Assembly: GCF_014200175.1 (NCBI RefSeq)
Contig: NZ_JACHBD010000001.1
Span: 496,001-560,000, forward strand
DNA: 64,000 nt
Source of the DNA: Rhizobium lentis
GTDB lineage: Bacteria; Pseudomonadota; Alphaproteobacteria; Rhizobiales; Rhizobiaceae
Direction of reading: 5' to 3'
In this document: one piece after another, positions 54,181-62,749 of the stretch
Layout: every line of letters starts with the position of its first letter
Position numbering within the stretch: the first letter of the stretch is position 1
Position numbers and translations under genes: made by a program
Notes under the pieces: generated by a model
Seen by the model: only the letters and a program-made list of their open reading frames with translations
What the model was told of the DNA's origin: nothing
Database searches by the model: none

Positions 54181-54656
54181 TGCTCGAGGAATGGCTGCTG
54201 CTTGCCCATGTCATCGGCGCGACCGTGCTCTTCGGCACCGGTGCCGGCATCGCCTTTTTCATGGTGATGGCGCACCGCACGCGTGATCCCGCCCTGATCG
54301 CTCATGTCGCCGAAACGGTGGTGATCGCCGATACAGTCTTTACTGCCACCGCCGCGATTCTCCAGCCGGTGACCGGCTATCTCCTCGCCCGCATGATCGG
54401 CTGGGACCTGTCGGAAGGCTGGATAGCTCTCTCGCTACTGCTTTACGTCATCACCGGTCTCTTCTGGCTGCCGGTCGTCTGGATCCAGATCCGCCTGCGC
54501 GATCTCGCCCGCGCCGCTGCGGCATCGGCAAGCGCCCTGCCGCCGTCCTATTTCAGCCTCTACCGCGTCTGGTTCGCTTTCGGCTTCCCGGCCTTCTCAG
54601 CCGTCATCGGCATTTTTTGGCTGATGCTGACGAAACCGGCGATCGCATCATTTTAA
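54180..54656 (+). CDS. DUF2269 integral membrane protein
   Basis: 158 residues with four helices (LLLAHVIGATVLFGTGAGIAFFMVMAH, VIADTVFTATAAILQPVTGYLLA, WIALSLLLYVITGLFWLPVVWIQI, VWFAFGFPAFSAVIGIFWLML). This matches the DUF2269 layout. Translation starts one base after the SDR-DoxX stop (TGATG), and the two are commonly adjacent in other Proteobacteria by my recollection. Its 3' end overlaps the convergent LysE-like gene by nine bases. Confidence 0.85.
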   Translation: MLEEWLLLAHVIGATVLFGTGAGIAFFMVMAHRTRDPALIAHVAETVVIADTVFTATAAILQPVTGYLLARMIGWDLSEGWIALSLLLYVITGLFWLPVVWIQIRLRDLARAAAASASALPPSYFSLYRVWFAFGFPAFSAVIGIFWLMLTKPAIASF

Positions 54657-55240
54657 CATCGGCCAGAGGCTCGCCACCAGAAGCACCGCCATGGTGATGT
54701 TGAACCACTTCAGCCGCACGGGATCGGAAAGCCATTTCCTGAGTGCCGAGCCGAAGCCCGCCCAGGTCGAGACGCTCGGCAAGTTGACCACCGCGAAAGC
54801 CAGGCCGACGATCAGCACGCTCGCAAGGTAGAGTTCGGGATTGGTGTAGGTCGCCATTGCCGTGACCGCCATCACCCAGGCTTTCGGGTTGACCCACTGG
54901 AAGGCCGCCGCCGAGACGAAGGACATCGGCGCCGCACTGCTCCTGCCTTCGCTCAGCGAACGCGAGGAGGCGATCTTCCAGGCGATCCAGACAAGATAGG
55001 CGCCGCCGGCGAACTTCAGAACCGTATAGACCAGGGGCATCGTGTGCAGCAGCGCCCCGAGCCCGAGGCCGACGCCGATCAGCAGCGAAAAGAAACCGGC
55101 GCCGATGCCGGCCATATGCGGGATCGTCCTGCGGAAGCCGAAATTCACGCCCGAGGCGAAGAGCATCATATTGTTCGGCCCCGGCGTGATCGACGTCGTG
55201 AAGGCGAAGAGAACAGGGCGAGAAACGTATCCAGCTGCAT
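54648..55240 (-). pseudogene. LysE-family exporter gene with a single-base frameshift
   Basis: From ATG 55240, which has GGGAGG six bases upstream, the frame reads MQLDTFLALF and then leaves its path at about 55209-55210. In the next frame the sequence resumes FAFTTSITPGPNNMMLFASGVNFG, the LysE signature, and runs open to the stop at 54648. So a one-base loss (or two-base gain) splits the gene. The intact remainder would begin at 55169 (173 residues) without helix 1 or a ribosome site. This is a pseudogene or a sequencing error. Confidence 0.85.
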
Positions 55241-55364
55241 GCGACCTCCCGAAGCCGGCTTTATTTAGGTCAGTGTAACTGCCCTAAACTCCTGACGCCA
55301 TTACATGATTGTCATGGTGACAGGATTGGTTGAAAGATAAGAACGCTACGCAATCTCCTGAAAA

Positions 55365-56225
55365 ATGGATAAAATCATGCAGGACGACCCCATCCCTTCC
55401 GTCAAATTCCCAAACGGCACGGAAGTGCCGGCGCTCGGCCTGGGAACCTGGGCCATGGGCGAGGATGCCGGCCATGCCAAGATGGAGATTGAAAGCCTCA
55501 TGGCGGGCATCAATCTCGGCATGACGCTGATCGACACCGCCGAAATGTATGGCGACGGCGGCGCCGAGGAGATCGTCGGCCAGGCGATCCGGGGTCGGCG
55601 CGACGAGGTATTCCTCGTCAGCAAGGTCTATCCCTGGAATGCCAGCCTGAAAGGCACGGTCGAAGCCTGCGAACACAGCCTAGAACGGCTTGGCACAGAC
55701 CGCATTGACCTCTATCTCCTGCACTGGCGCGGCAACCATCCGCTGGCCGAGACTGTCGCCGCCTTCGAAATGCTGAAGGCATCGGGCAAGATCGGCGCCT
55801 GGGGCGTCTCCAACTTCGACACCGACGACATGGAGGAACTGCTCAGGGTCCCCGACGGCGCCAATGTCGCCGCCAACCAGGTGCTTTACAATCTCTCCCG
55901 CCGCGGCATCGAATATGATCTCCTGCCCTGGTGCCAGAGCCGCGGCATTCCCATCATGGCCTATTCGCCGATCGAGCAGGGACATATCCTGCATCATCCC
56001 GAACTCATCCACATCGCCAAGGCCTATCAGGCGACTCCCGCCCAGCTGGCGCTCGCCTTCCTGCTCGAACGCGACGGCGTCATCGCCATCCCGAAGACGT
56101 CGAATGCCGAACGCGTGGCGGAGAACCGCGACTGCGTCTCGCTTGAGATCACCGATGAGGACTGGCAGGCGCTCGACGCCGCCTTCCCGCCGCCGGCAAT
56201 GAAAAAGTCGCTGGAGATGCTGTGA
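55365..56225 (+). CDS. Aldo/keto reductase
   Basis: 286 residues. [11 protein letters not shown] opens the barrel; [19 protein letters not shown] holds Asp and the catalytic Tyr, [10 protein letters not shown] the Lys, and [20 protein letters not shown] the His. [12 protein letters not shown] and the NADPH-binding [15 protein letters not shown] close the site. It resembles the YeaE-like methylglyoxal/aldehyde reductases. A start at 55377 (12 bases later) is possible. Divergent from the broken LysE gene. Confidence 0.92.
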   Translation: MDKIMQDDPIPSVKFPNGTEVPALGLGTWAMGEDAGHAKMEIESLMAGINLGMTLIDTAEMYGDGGAEEIVGQAIRGRRDEVFLVSKVYPWNASLKGTVEACEHSLERLGTDRIDLYLLHWRGNHPLAETVAAFEMLKASGKIGAWGVSNFDTDDMEELLRVPDGANVAANQVLYNLSRRGIEYDLLPWCQSRGIPIMAYSPIEQGHILHHPELIHIAKAYQATPAQLALAFLLERDGVIAIPKTSNAERVAENRDCVSLEITDEDWQALDAAFPPPAMKKSLEML

Positions 56226-56270
56226 TCTCCAGCGACCCGAAACTGCTGACAAGCCCGCCAACTCCTCTTT

Positions 56271-56355
56271 CGTCATGCTCGGGCTTGTCCCGAGCATCTG
56301 CGCCGCTCGATACGTGGGCAGATCCTCGGCAGAAGGCCGAGGATGACGCCGAGGA
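56271..56355 (+). repeat. RIME-like intergenic mosaic element, copy C
   Basis: About 85 bases: ATGCTCGGGCTTGTCCCGAGCAT, a spacer of about 20 bases, then ATCCTCGGCAGAAGGCCGAGGAT. Both dyads are near perfect, making this the best-preserved of the three copies. It lies between the convergent aldo/keto reductase and ilvH genes. The right dyad could stop transcription from either side. Confidence 0.8.
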
Positions 56356-56375
56356 AGGGATGAAGCTTTTGTGCC

Positions 56376-56948
56376 TCACATTCCCTGCGCGCCGCGGTTC
56401 ATCGCCGCGATGCCGGTGCGGCAGACTTCGATGAGGCCGAGCGGCTTCATGATCGCGATGAACTGATCGATCTTCGAGGATTTGCCTGTGATCTCCAGGA
56501 TGAAGTGATCAATCGTTGCATCCACGACCTTGGCATGGAAGGCATCGGCAAGCCGAAGCGTCTCGGCGCGCATCTCGCCCTCGCCGATCACCTTGACCAG
56601 CGCCACTTCACGCTCGATCGGCCGTTCCTGGCCAAGTTCGCGGGCGCGCACCGTCAGATCGACGACCCGGTGAACCGGCACGATACGATCGAGCTGCGCC
56701 TTGATCTGCTCCAGCACGTGCGGCGTGCCGCGGGTGACGATGGTGATGCGGGAGAGATGCGCCTGATGCTCGGTCTCGGAAACCGTGAGGCTTTCGATAT
56801 TGTAGCCGCGGCCGGAGAACAGGCCGATCACGCGGGCAAGAACGCCCGGTTCGTTATCGACGAGCACCGAAAGCGTATGGCTCTCGATCGCCGTCGTTTC
56901 CGGCGAGATGAAGTAGGCAGAGCCCGTGGGCTGAAGATGTGCGTTCAT
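56376..56948 (-). CDS. ilvH: Acetolactate synthase regulatory (small) subunit
   Basis: 190 residues. An ACT domain comes first (SHTLSVLVDNEPGVLARVIGLFSGRGYNIESLTVSETEHQAHLSRITIVT), with the valine-binding segment of feedback-inhibited enzymes, then the second domain EREVALVKVIGEGEMR and VDATIDHFILEITGKSSKIDQFIAIMKPLG. It activates the catalytic subunit and confers valine inhibition. It starts 24 bases after the ilvI stop, so the two are co-transcribed. Confidence 0.97.
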   Translation of the reverse strand: MNAHLQPTGSAYFISPETTAIESHTLSVLVDNEPGVLARVIGLFSGRGYNIESLTVSETEHQAHLSRITIVTRGTPHVLEQIKAQLDRIVPVHRVVDLTVRARELGQERPIEREVALVKVIGEGEMRAETLRLADAFHAKVVDATIDHFILEITGKSSKIDQFIAIMKPLGLIEVCRTGIAAMNRGAQGM

Positions 56949-56971
56949 GGTCCTGGGTTCCTACCTTATCG

Positions 56972-58762
56972 TTATACGAGCTGACGGCCTTTGGCGTCGA
57001 TCGCGTTGGCGACCGCTTCATCCGTGGCTTCGTCGGGCAGCAGCATTTCGTTATGGGCCTTGCCCGATGGGATCATCGGGAAGCAGTTGGCGAGATTGGC
57101 GACGCGGCAATCGAAGATGACGGGTTTGTTGACCTCGATCATCTCGGCGATGGCGTCGTCGAGCTCATCCGGCTTGTCGCAGCGCAGGCCGACCGCGCCA
57201 TAGGCTTCCGCCAACTTGACGAAATCAGGCATCGCCTCGGTATAGGAGTGCGACAGGCGGTTGCCGTGCAGCAGCTGCTGCCACTGGCGCACCATGCCCA
57301 TGTACTGGTTGTTCATGATGAAGATCTTGATCGGCGCATCATACTGGATCGCCGTCGACATTTCCTGGATGCACATCTGGATCGAGGCGTCGCCGGCAAT
57401 GTCGATGACGAGACTGCCGGGATGGGCGATCTGGACGCCGAGCGCCGCCGGCAGGCCGTAGCCCATCGTGCCGAGGCCGCCCGAGGTCATCCAGCGGTTC
57501 GGCTGTTCGAAGCCGAAGAACTGGGCTGCCCACATCTGATGCTGGCCGACCTCGGTCGTGATGTAGGTGTCGCGGTCCTTGGTATGCGCATAGAGACGCT
57601 CCAGCGCATATTGCGGCATGATCACGTCGTTGCTCTTGGTGTAAGCAAAGGAGTTGCGCGCCCGCCAACGGGCGATATCGCTCCACCAATCGGCGAGACG
57701 GTTCTTCTCCGGCCTCTTCGGCAGCGCCCGCCACAGGCGGACCATGTCTTCCAGCACATGGCCGACATCGCCGCGAATACCAATATCGACGCGAACGTTC
57801 TTGTTGATCGACGACGGATCGATGTCGATGTGGATCTTCTTCGAATTCGGCGAGAAGGCGTTAAGACGGCCGGTGATGCGGTCGTCGAAGCGGGCGCCGA
57901 TGCAGACCATGACGTCGCAGTCATGCATCGCCATGTTCGCCTCATAGGAGCCGTGCATGCCGAGCATCTTCAGCCAGTTCTTGCCCGACGCCGGATAGGC
58001 GCCGAGGCCCATCAGCGTTGAAGTGATCGGGAAATCGGTGAGCTCGACCAGCTCGCGCAGCAGCTTGGAGGCTTCAGGCCCGGAATTGACGACGCCGCCG
58101 CCGGAATAGATGATCGGCCGGCGCGCATTGGCCATCAGCTCGATTGCCGCATGGATCTGGTTGAGATCGCCCTGGATCTTCGGCTGATAGCTCTTCTGGA
58201 TCGGGTAATCGGCGGGCGGCGTGTAGGTGCCGGTCGCAAACTGCACGTCCTTCGGAATATCGACGACGACGGGGCCCGGACGGCCGGACTGAGCGATGCG
58301 GAAGGCCTCATGAATGATGGCGGCGAGCTCGTTGACGTCCTTGACCAGCCAGTTGTGCTTGGTGCAGGGCCGGGTAATGCCGACCGTGTCGCATTCCTGG
58401 AAGGCGTCGGAGCCGATCAGCGAGGTCGGGACCTGGCCGGTCAGGCAGACGAGCGGGATCGAATCCATCAGCGCGTCCTGCAGCGGCGTGACCGCATTGG
58501 TGGCGCCGGGACCCGAGGTGACCAGCATGACGCCGACCTTGCCGGTGGAACGGGCGTAGCCTTCGGCCGCATGGCCCGCCCCCTGCTCGTGGCGCACGAG
58601 GATGTGCTTGACATCGTCCTGCTGGAAGATCTCGTCATAGATCGGCAGAACCGCGCCGCCGGGATAGCCGAAGATATGTTCGACGCCGTTGTCCTTCAGC
58701 GCCTTGAGAACGATCTCCGCTCCCGTCATCCGATTGCCTGCCGCCTGATTGTCCGTGCTCAT
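56972..58762 (-). CDS. ilvI: Acetolactate synthase catalytic (large) subunit
   Basis: 596 residues from ATG 58762. FGYPGGAVLPIYDEI and VRHEQGAGHAAEGYARSTGKVGV hold the ThDP-activating Glu, TSGPGATNAVTPLQDALMDSIPLVCLTGQVP the pyruvate site, and GDASIQMCIQEMSTAIQYDAPIKIFIMNNQYMGMVRQWQ the ThDP/Mg motif. It condenses two pyruvates, or pyruvate with 2-oxobutyrate, starting branched-chain amino acid synthesis. Its long 5' region carries a leader peptide and attenuator. Confidence 0.97.
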   Translation of the reverse strand: MSTDNQAAGNRMTGAEIVLKALKDNGVEHIFGYPGGAVLPIYDEIFQQDDVKHILVRHEQGAGHAAEGYARSTGKVGVMLVTSGPGATNAVTPLQDALMDSIPLVCLTGQVPTSLIGSDAFQECDTVGITRPCTKHNWLVKDVNELAAIIHEAFRIAQSGRPGPVVVDIPKDVQFATGTYTPPADYPIQKSYQPKIQGDLNQIHAAIELMANARRPIIYSGGGVVNSGPEASKLLRELVELTDFPITSTLMGLGAYPASGKNWLKMLGMHGSYEANMAMHDCDVMVCIGARFDDRITGRLNAFSPNSKKIHIDIDPSSINKNVRVDIGIRGDVGHVLEDMVRLWRALPKRPEKNRLADWWSDIARWRARNSFAYTKSNDVIMPQYALERLYAHTKDRDTYITTEVGQHQMWAAQFFGFEQPNRWMTSGGLGTMGYGLPAALGVQIAHPGSLVIDIAGDASIQMCIQEMSTAIQYDAPIKIFIMNNQYMGMVRQWQQLLHGNRLSHSYTEAMPDFVKLAEAYGAVGLRCDKPDELDDAIAEMIEVNKPVIFDCRVANLANCFPMIPSGKAHNEMLLPDEATDEAVANAIDAKGRQLV

Positions 58763-58823
58763 CTGTCTGTTCCGTTTGATGCTGGGATTTGCGTTTGTGG
58801 CCGGAAGCCCGAAATTCGGGCAC

Positions 58824-58845
58824 AAAAAAAGGCCCCGGAGGAGCC
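58824..58845 (-). terminator. Attenuator terminator of ilvIH
   Basis: On the minus strand GGCTCC, three-base loop and GGGGCC form a six-base stem (58831-58845) followed by seven T (58824-58830). It lies 36 bases after the leader peptide stop and about 60 bases before the ilvI ATG, the classic place for an attenuator. Confidence 0.85.
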
Positions 58846-58880
58846 TGTCATCTAGCGCATGGGTGGCTGTCGCCGGATGG

Positions 58881-58937
58881 TTACACCATCCTGCCCATGC
58901 GCCTTCCCACCACGATAAGAGCCGTTGCGATTTTCAT
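58881..58937 (-). CDS. ilvIH leader peptide, branched-chain-rich
   Basis: 18 residues: MKIATALIVVGRRMGRMV. It has isoleucine, leucine, isoleucine and two valines close together (residues 3-10, with LIVV contiguous), the logic of ribosome-stalling attenuation. The predicted transcription start (about 58940) is 0-4 bases from the ATG, so translation is probably leaderless, as I recall for the trp leader of Sinorhizobium. A hairpin with 7-base arms (GGATGGT/ACCATCC, 58875-58891) contains the stop codon; a longer pair GCGCATGGG/CCCATGCGC (58855-58863 with 58894-58902) encloses it. Confidence 0.8.
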   Translation of the reverse strand: MKIATALIVVGRRMGRMV

Positions 58938-58946
58938 GGCCGGAAG

Positions 58947-58974
58947 TGATAGACAGAAAATTTCGCAGCGTCAA
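58947..58974 (-). promoter_or_regulatory. Sigma-70-type promoter of the ilvIH leader
   Basis: On the minus strand TTGACG (58969-58974) and CTATCA (58947-58952) are separated by 16 bases. The -35 box is near consensus and the -10 is acceptable. A start six to seven bases downstream would fall on or just before the leader ATG at 58937, with no room for a ribosome site. Confidence 0.65.
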
Positions 58975-59085
58975 CGCATGCCGCAATAAAAAACTGCCCC
59001 GCGCCTTCGCCCCTGAAAATCGATAGGATGAAGGATTTGTTAAAGGATCAACTTTATTCTTTAACGCTACCGCAGGGAGTAGCCT

Positions 59086-61125
59086 TTGCTCAACAACGAC
59101 TTGCGCATGTCTGGCAAGGCAAGCGAGCACGACAGACGCGACGGCGATGCGCCGGGAAATCGCTTTCTCGGCCGCGTCGTTGCATGCAGCGGATCGAGAG
59201 CCACGATTGCCGCCGTCGCCGTCGAGGGCAACACCGATCTCACCGAACTCTGGTCCGTCGGCAGGCTGATCTCGATCAGCGTCGGCCGCAACCGGGTCGT
59301 CGCCCTCGTCTACTCCATGAACACCGGCAGCCACGCCTGGGGCGAAGGCGAGGACAATACTTTCAAGATCGAGACCGAACTTCTCGGCGAAGTTCGCGTT
59401 GATGAGGACGGACGCGAGGAATTCTCGACCGGCATCTCGCGTTATCCCTATCTCGGCGCCATCGCCCACCGCATCCGCGCCGCCGACCTGATGCGCATCT
59501 ACGATGCCGGAACGGGCACGACCGCCGTCATCGGCAAGCTGACGCAGGACGAAAGCATCGATGCGGCGATCCACATTCCCTCGATGCTCTCCAAGCATTT
59601 CGCCGTCGTTGGCTCGACCGGCGTCGGCAAGTCGACGGCCGTATCGCTGCTGCTGCATAAGGCGATCGTGGCCGATCCGAAGCTGCGGGTGCTGATCCTC
59701 GATCCGCACAATGAATTCGCCGCCGCCTTTCCCAAGCACGCGGTTACCATCGATACCGATACGCTCGACCTGCCCTTCTGGTTGATGCGGCTCGAAGAAT
59801 TCGCCGAAGTCGTCTTTCGCGGCCGCCCGCCGGTGCCCGAAGAGCTCGACATGCTGCGCGACATCATGCCGGAGGCCAAGCGCGCCTTCCGCGGCAGCGA
59901 CAACTCACTGGTGCGCCGGACAACGGAAAAAAGCTCGATCACCGCCGATACGCCGGTTCCCTATCGCATGGCCGATCTCCTGGCGCTGATCGATGAGCGC
60001 ATCGGCCGCCTCGAGGGCCGCGCCGAAAAACCCGCCCTGCGGTCGCTGAAGATGCGCCTCATCGCCGCGATCAACGATCCGCGCTATCACTTCATGTTTT
60101 CCAACAACACGATCAGCGACACGATCACCGACACCATCGCGCAAATCTTCCGCATCCCCGGAGACAGCAGGCCGATCTGCACCTTCCAGCTTGCCGGCAT
60201 TCCTTCTGAAGTGGTCAATTCGGTCGCCTCCGTGCTCTGCCGCATGGCCTTCGAGGTGGCACTCTGGAGTGACGGCGCCATCCACATGCTCGTCGTCTGC
60301 GAGGAAGCCCACCGCTATATCCCCTCCGATCCCAGCCTCGGCTTCGTGCCGACGCGCCAGGCGATCGCCCGCATCGCCAAGGAAGGCCGAAAATACGGCG
60401 TCTCGCTTGGGATCATCACCCAGCGGCCGGGCGAGCTCGACCAGACGATCCTGTCGCAGTGCTCGACGCTGTTTGCCATGCGCCTGGCCAACGACCGCGA
60501 CCAGGAAATCATCCGCTCGGCCATCCCGAATTCGTCGATCTCGACGACAAGCTTCATCTCGTCGATCGGCAATGGGGAGGCGATCGCCTTCGGCGAAGCG
60601 ATCAGCGTGCCGATGCGCATGCGCTTCTCTCGCGTCGAGGAAAATCTGTTGCCGAAGGCTGCCAGCGCCAATAGCAAACACAGCGAGGAAGATCCGGATA
60701 CGGTCGATCTGCGCAAGATCGTCACCCGCATGCGGGCGGTGACGGTCACGCCCGACATTTCGAATTTCCAGCAGAGCTTCGGCGCATCGGCGGCAGGTTC
60801 CGACGAGGAGAATGACGCCGACGAGCTTCTCGAGGCCAAACCCTACGCACCGCCTCCACCGGCCTCGCCACCCCCGGCTTCAGCGCCTCTCGAATCCTAC
60901 CGGCGCGAACTGCTGCCGCAGACGCCGCGGCTGGACCCGGCCACCCCTTCATCCGTCGATCCGCGGCTCGATGCGCTACGCCGCGAGATGCGCCGCGAGG
61001 AACCGATCTTTCCGCGACCTGCGCCGCAGGCGGACCAACCGGCCATCACCCGCCGGGAACCCGGCGCGTCGCTGCGCGAAAGCATTTTGAAAAAGCCGCT
61101 GAGCAGCCTTTACAACAAGGACTGA
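59086..61125 (+). CDS. HerA-like/DUF87 ATPase with proline-rich tail
   Basis: 679 residues from TTG 59086, which has AGGGAG six bases upstream; ATG 59107 is an alternative. An N-terminal HAS-barrel-like region (about 25-120) precedes Walker A GSTGVGKST (176-184), Walker B MLVVCEEAHRYIP, and a conserved IAKEGRKYGVSLGIITQRPGELDQTILSQCSTLF sensor/arginine-finger segment. The last 130 residues are proline- and charge-rich, likely unfolded. HerA hexamers translocate DNA in repair or defence; no NurA or Sir2 partner gene adjoins. Its end overlaps the next gene by 16 bases. Confidence 0.88.
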   Translation: MLNNDLRMSGKASEHDRRDGDAPGNRFLGRVVACSGSRATIAAVAVEGNTDLTELWSVGRLISISVGRNRVVALVYSMNTGSHAWGEGEDNTFKIETELLGEVRVDEDGREEFSTGISRYPYLGAIAHRIRAADLMRIYDAGTGTTAVIGKLTQDESIDAAIHIPSMLSKHFAVVGSTGVGKSTAVSLLLHKAIVADPKLRVLILDPHNEFAAAFPKHAVTIDTDTLDLPFWLMRLEEFAEVVFRGRPPVPEELDMLRDIMPEAKRAFRGSDNSLVRRTTEKSSITADTPVPYRMADLLALIDERIGRLEGRAEKPALRSLKMRLIAAINDPRYHFMFSNNTISDTITDTIAQIFRIPGDSRPICTFQLAGIPSEVVNSVASVLCRMAFEVALWSDGAIHMLVVCEEAHRYIPSDPSLGFVPTRQAIARIAKEGRKYGVSLGIITQRPGELDQTILSQCSTLFAMRLANDRDQEIIRSAIPNSSISTTSFISSIGNGEAIAFGEAISVPMRMRFSRVEENLLPKAASANSKHSEEDPDTVDLRKIVTRMRAVTVTPDISNFQQSFGASAAGSDEENDADELLEAKPYAPPPPASPPPASAPLESYRRELLPQTPRLDPATPSSVDPRLDALRREMRREEPIFPRPAPQADQPAITRREPGASLRESILKKPLSSLYNKD

Positions 61126-62036
61126 GCCTTCCGTCCGCCCTCCAGAGCGATCAGCGGCTCGACGATCTCCAGCACACGTTGGCGGTCCGCTGATTTCAGC
61201 GGCAAAAGCGGTCGCGGAAGCTCCGCCCGGGCGAGTGAGAGATGCTCGAGCAGCATATAGACCACGCGGATGCTTCCGAATGCCTTGAAGGTTTGCCATA
61301 GCGGCTCGAGCAGCTTATCGAGCCGGCGTGCCTCATCGATGTCGCCGGCCATGGCGGCCTTGGTCAGGCCGAGAGCCGTGCGCGGCAGCAAACCGCCGAT
61401 GACGCTGTACCAGGCGTCTGCGCCGGAAAGCAGCGCATCGGCCGCGCCCCAATCGCCGCTGTAACCGATCGCGAGATCAGTCTTCTCCCGCAAGGCCGCA
61501 AGTTCCACTGGCAAATCGCCGTCAACAGGCAGCGGCATCTTCACCGCCCTGATCGTTTCGATATCGGAGAGGCGCTGCAGAAGCTCCCGGCTGAAGGTGA
61601 AATGGGTCGTGCCGGGATTGTTGTAGATGCAGACCGGCAGCTTCGTTGCCTTCGCCACCGCCAGGAAATGCTCATAAGCTTCTTCCTGCCTCAGCGGCGT
61701 ATAGGAGACCGGCGCCAGCAGAAGAGCATCCGCACCGGCCGCCTCGGCATCCCTGGCAAGACCCACGGCGAGGTCCGTTCTGAGAGCCCCGGCTCCGACG
61801 ATGAGAGGAATACGGCCGGCGACGCATTCGGCCGCGGCCTTGACGGCGCGCAACCGCTCCTCGCGCGTGAGGTAAGCATAAATCCCGGTGCTGCCGAGAA
61901 GCCCGATAGAGGCGACGCCTGCGTCGCACAAGCGTTCCAGAAGGCGGCCGAGGGCTTCGGTGTCGACGCGCCCGGCGATATTCGCGGGCGTTGCCGGAAA
62001 GGCCGAAAGGCCGTGAAAGGGAGAAGCCGAAGACAT
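61110..62036 (-). CDS. Dihydrodipicolinate synthase/N-acetylneuraminate lyase family protein
   Basis: 308 residues from ATG 62036. The Schiff-base lysine is in IRAVKMPLP and the Tyr in CIYNNPG, so the aldolase chemistry is intact. The usual GTTGE motif after strand 1 is GSTGIYAYLT; the glutamate that contacts carboxylate in DapA is isoleucine, so the enzyme is unlikely to be the lysine-pathway synthase. It may be a lyase or dehydratase of another 2-oxo acid. It follows a LysE exporter by 19 bases and both face a MocR regulator. Confidence 0.88.
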   Translation of the reverse strand: MSSASPFHGLSAFPATPANIAGRVDTEALGRLLERLCDAGVASIGLLGSTGIYAYLTREERLRAVKAAAECVAGRIPLIVGAGALRTDLAVGLARDAEAAGADALLLAPVSYTPLRQEEAYEHFLAVAKATKLPVCIYNNPGTTHFTFSRELLQRLSDIETIRAVKMPLPVDGDLPVELAALREKTDLAIGYSGDWGAADALLSGADAWYSVIGGLLPRTALGLTKAAMAGDIDEARRLDKLLEPLWQTFKAFGSIRVVYMLLEHLSLARAELPRPLLPLKSADRQRVLEIVEPLIALEGGRKAQSLL

Positions 62037-62055
62037 GATGTGATCCTGAAAAGCG

Positions 62056-62670
62056 TTAGTTTGAGAACAGCAGCCGCGATCCGGCGCCCGCGAGGAACAC
62101 GGCGAGGCCCGCCTCGACCCAGCGGCGCGCCCTGGCATAGCCGCGCACCATCGGCGCTGTCGAGAACAGCAGGGCATAACCGGCGAATATCGATATCCCG
62201 AGCAGCACACAGCCACCGAAAGCCGTCATTGCCATCTCGGGCGAAGCGCCCGGTTTGAGGCCGAGCGACATGATCGCGACCCAGGCCAGAACGGCTTTGG
62301 GGTTTCCGAGATGCATCAGGATCCCACGGCGGTAGAGCACGCCGAAGGCCGTCGACGGCCGGGCTGGTTCGCCTACCGGCGCATCCGCGGCCACCGCCGA
62401 ACGAGCCGCCCTCCAGGCGAGCCAAAGAAGGTAAAGCCCGCCCGCGATCTTGATGAACAACAGGGCATGAGCATAGCCTACCAGCAGGGTCGAAATGCCG
62501 GTGACGGCAATCAGTCCCCAGCATGTCGACATCGTTATCACGCCGGCGGCAAGCGCCAGGGCCGGGCGGCGTCCCTGGCTCATCGCGACATTCATGATCG
62601 CCATGTTGCTTGGCCCCGGGCTTCCGGCTGCGATGACATAGGCGATATAGACGACGAGAAGATCCTGCAT
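62056..62670 (-). CDS. LysE/RhtB-family amino acid exporter
   Basis: 204 residues with about six membrane helices. AAGSPGPSNMAIMNVAMSQGRR is the LysE signature, then IKIAGGLYLLWLAWRAARSA and GNPKAVLAWVAIMSLGLKPG. Intact, unlike the LysE-type gene at 54.6 kb. It is probably co-transcribed with the DapA-family lyase, divergently from a MocR regulator. Substrate unknown; an amino acid or 2-oxo acid derivative is likely. Confidence 0.9.
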   Translation of the reverse strand: MQDLLVVYIAYVIAAGSPGPSNMAIMNVAMSQGRRPALALAAGVITMSTCWGLIAVTGISTLLVGYAHALLFIKIAGGLYLLWLAWRAARSAVAADAPVGEPARPSTAFGVLYRRGILMHLGNPKAVLAWVAIMSLGLKPGASPEMAMTAFGGCVLLGISIFAGYALLFSTAPMVRGYARARRWVEAGLAVFLAGAGSRLLFSN

Positions 62671-62749
62671 GTCCGTTTTCCAGAAGTCGCTGAGGCTTCC
62701 TTCTCTTCTAAAATTGGTTCATCATGAAGCGCCATTTTCAAGAATCTTT

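Noticed and set aside
55169..55240. Intact LysE-type gene starting at 55169
   Set aside because: That start lacks a ribosome site and the first helix; the genuine start with GGGAGG is at 55240 in another frame.
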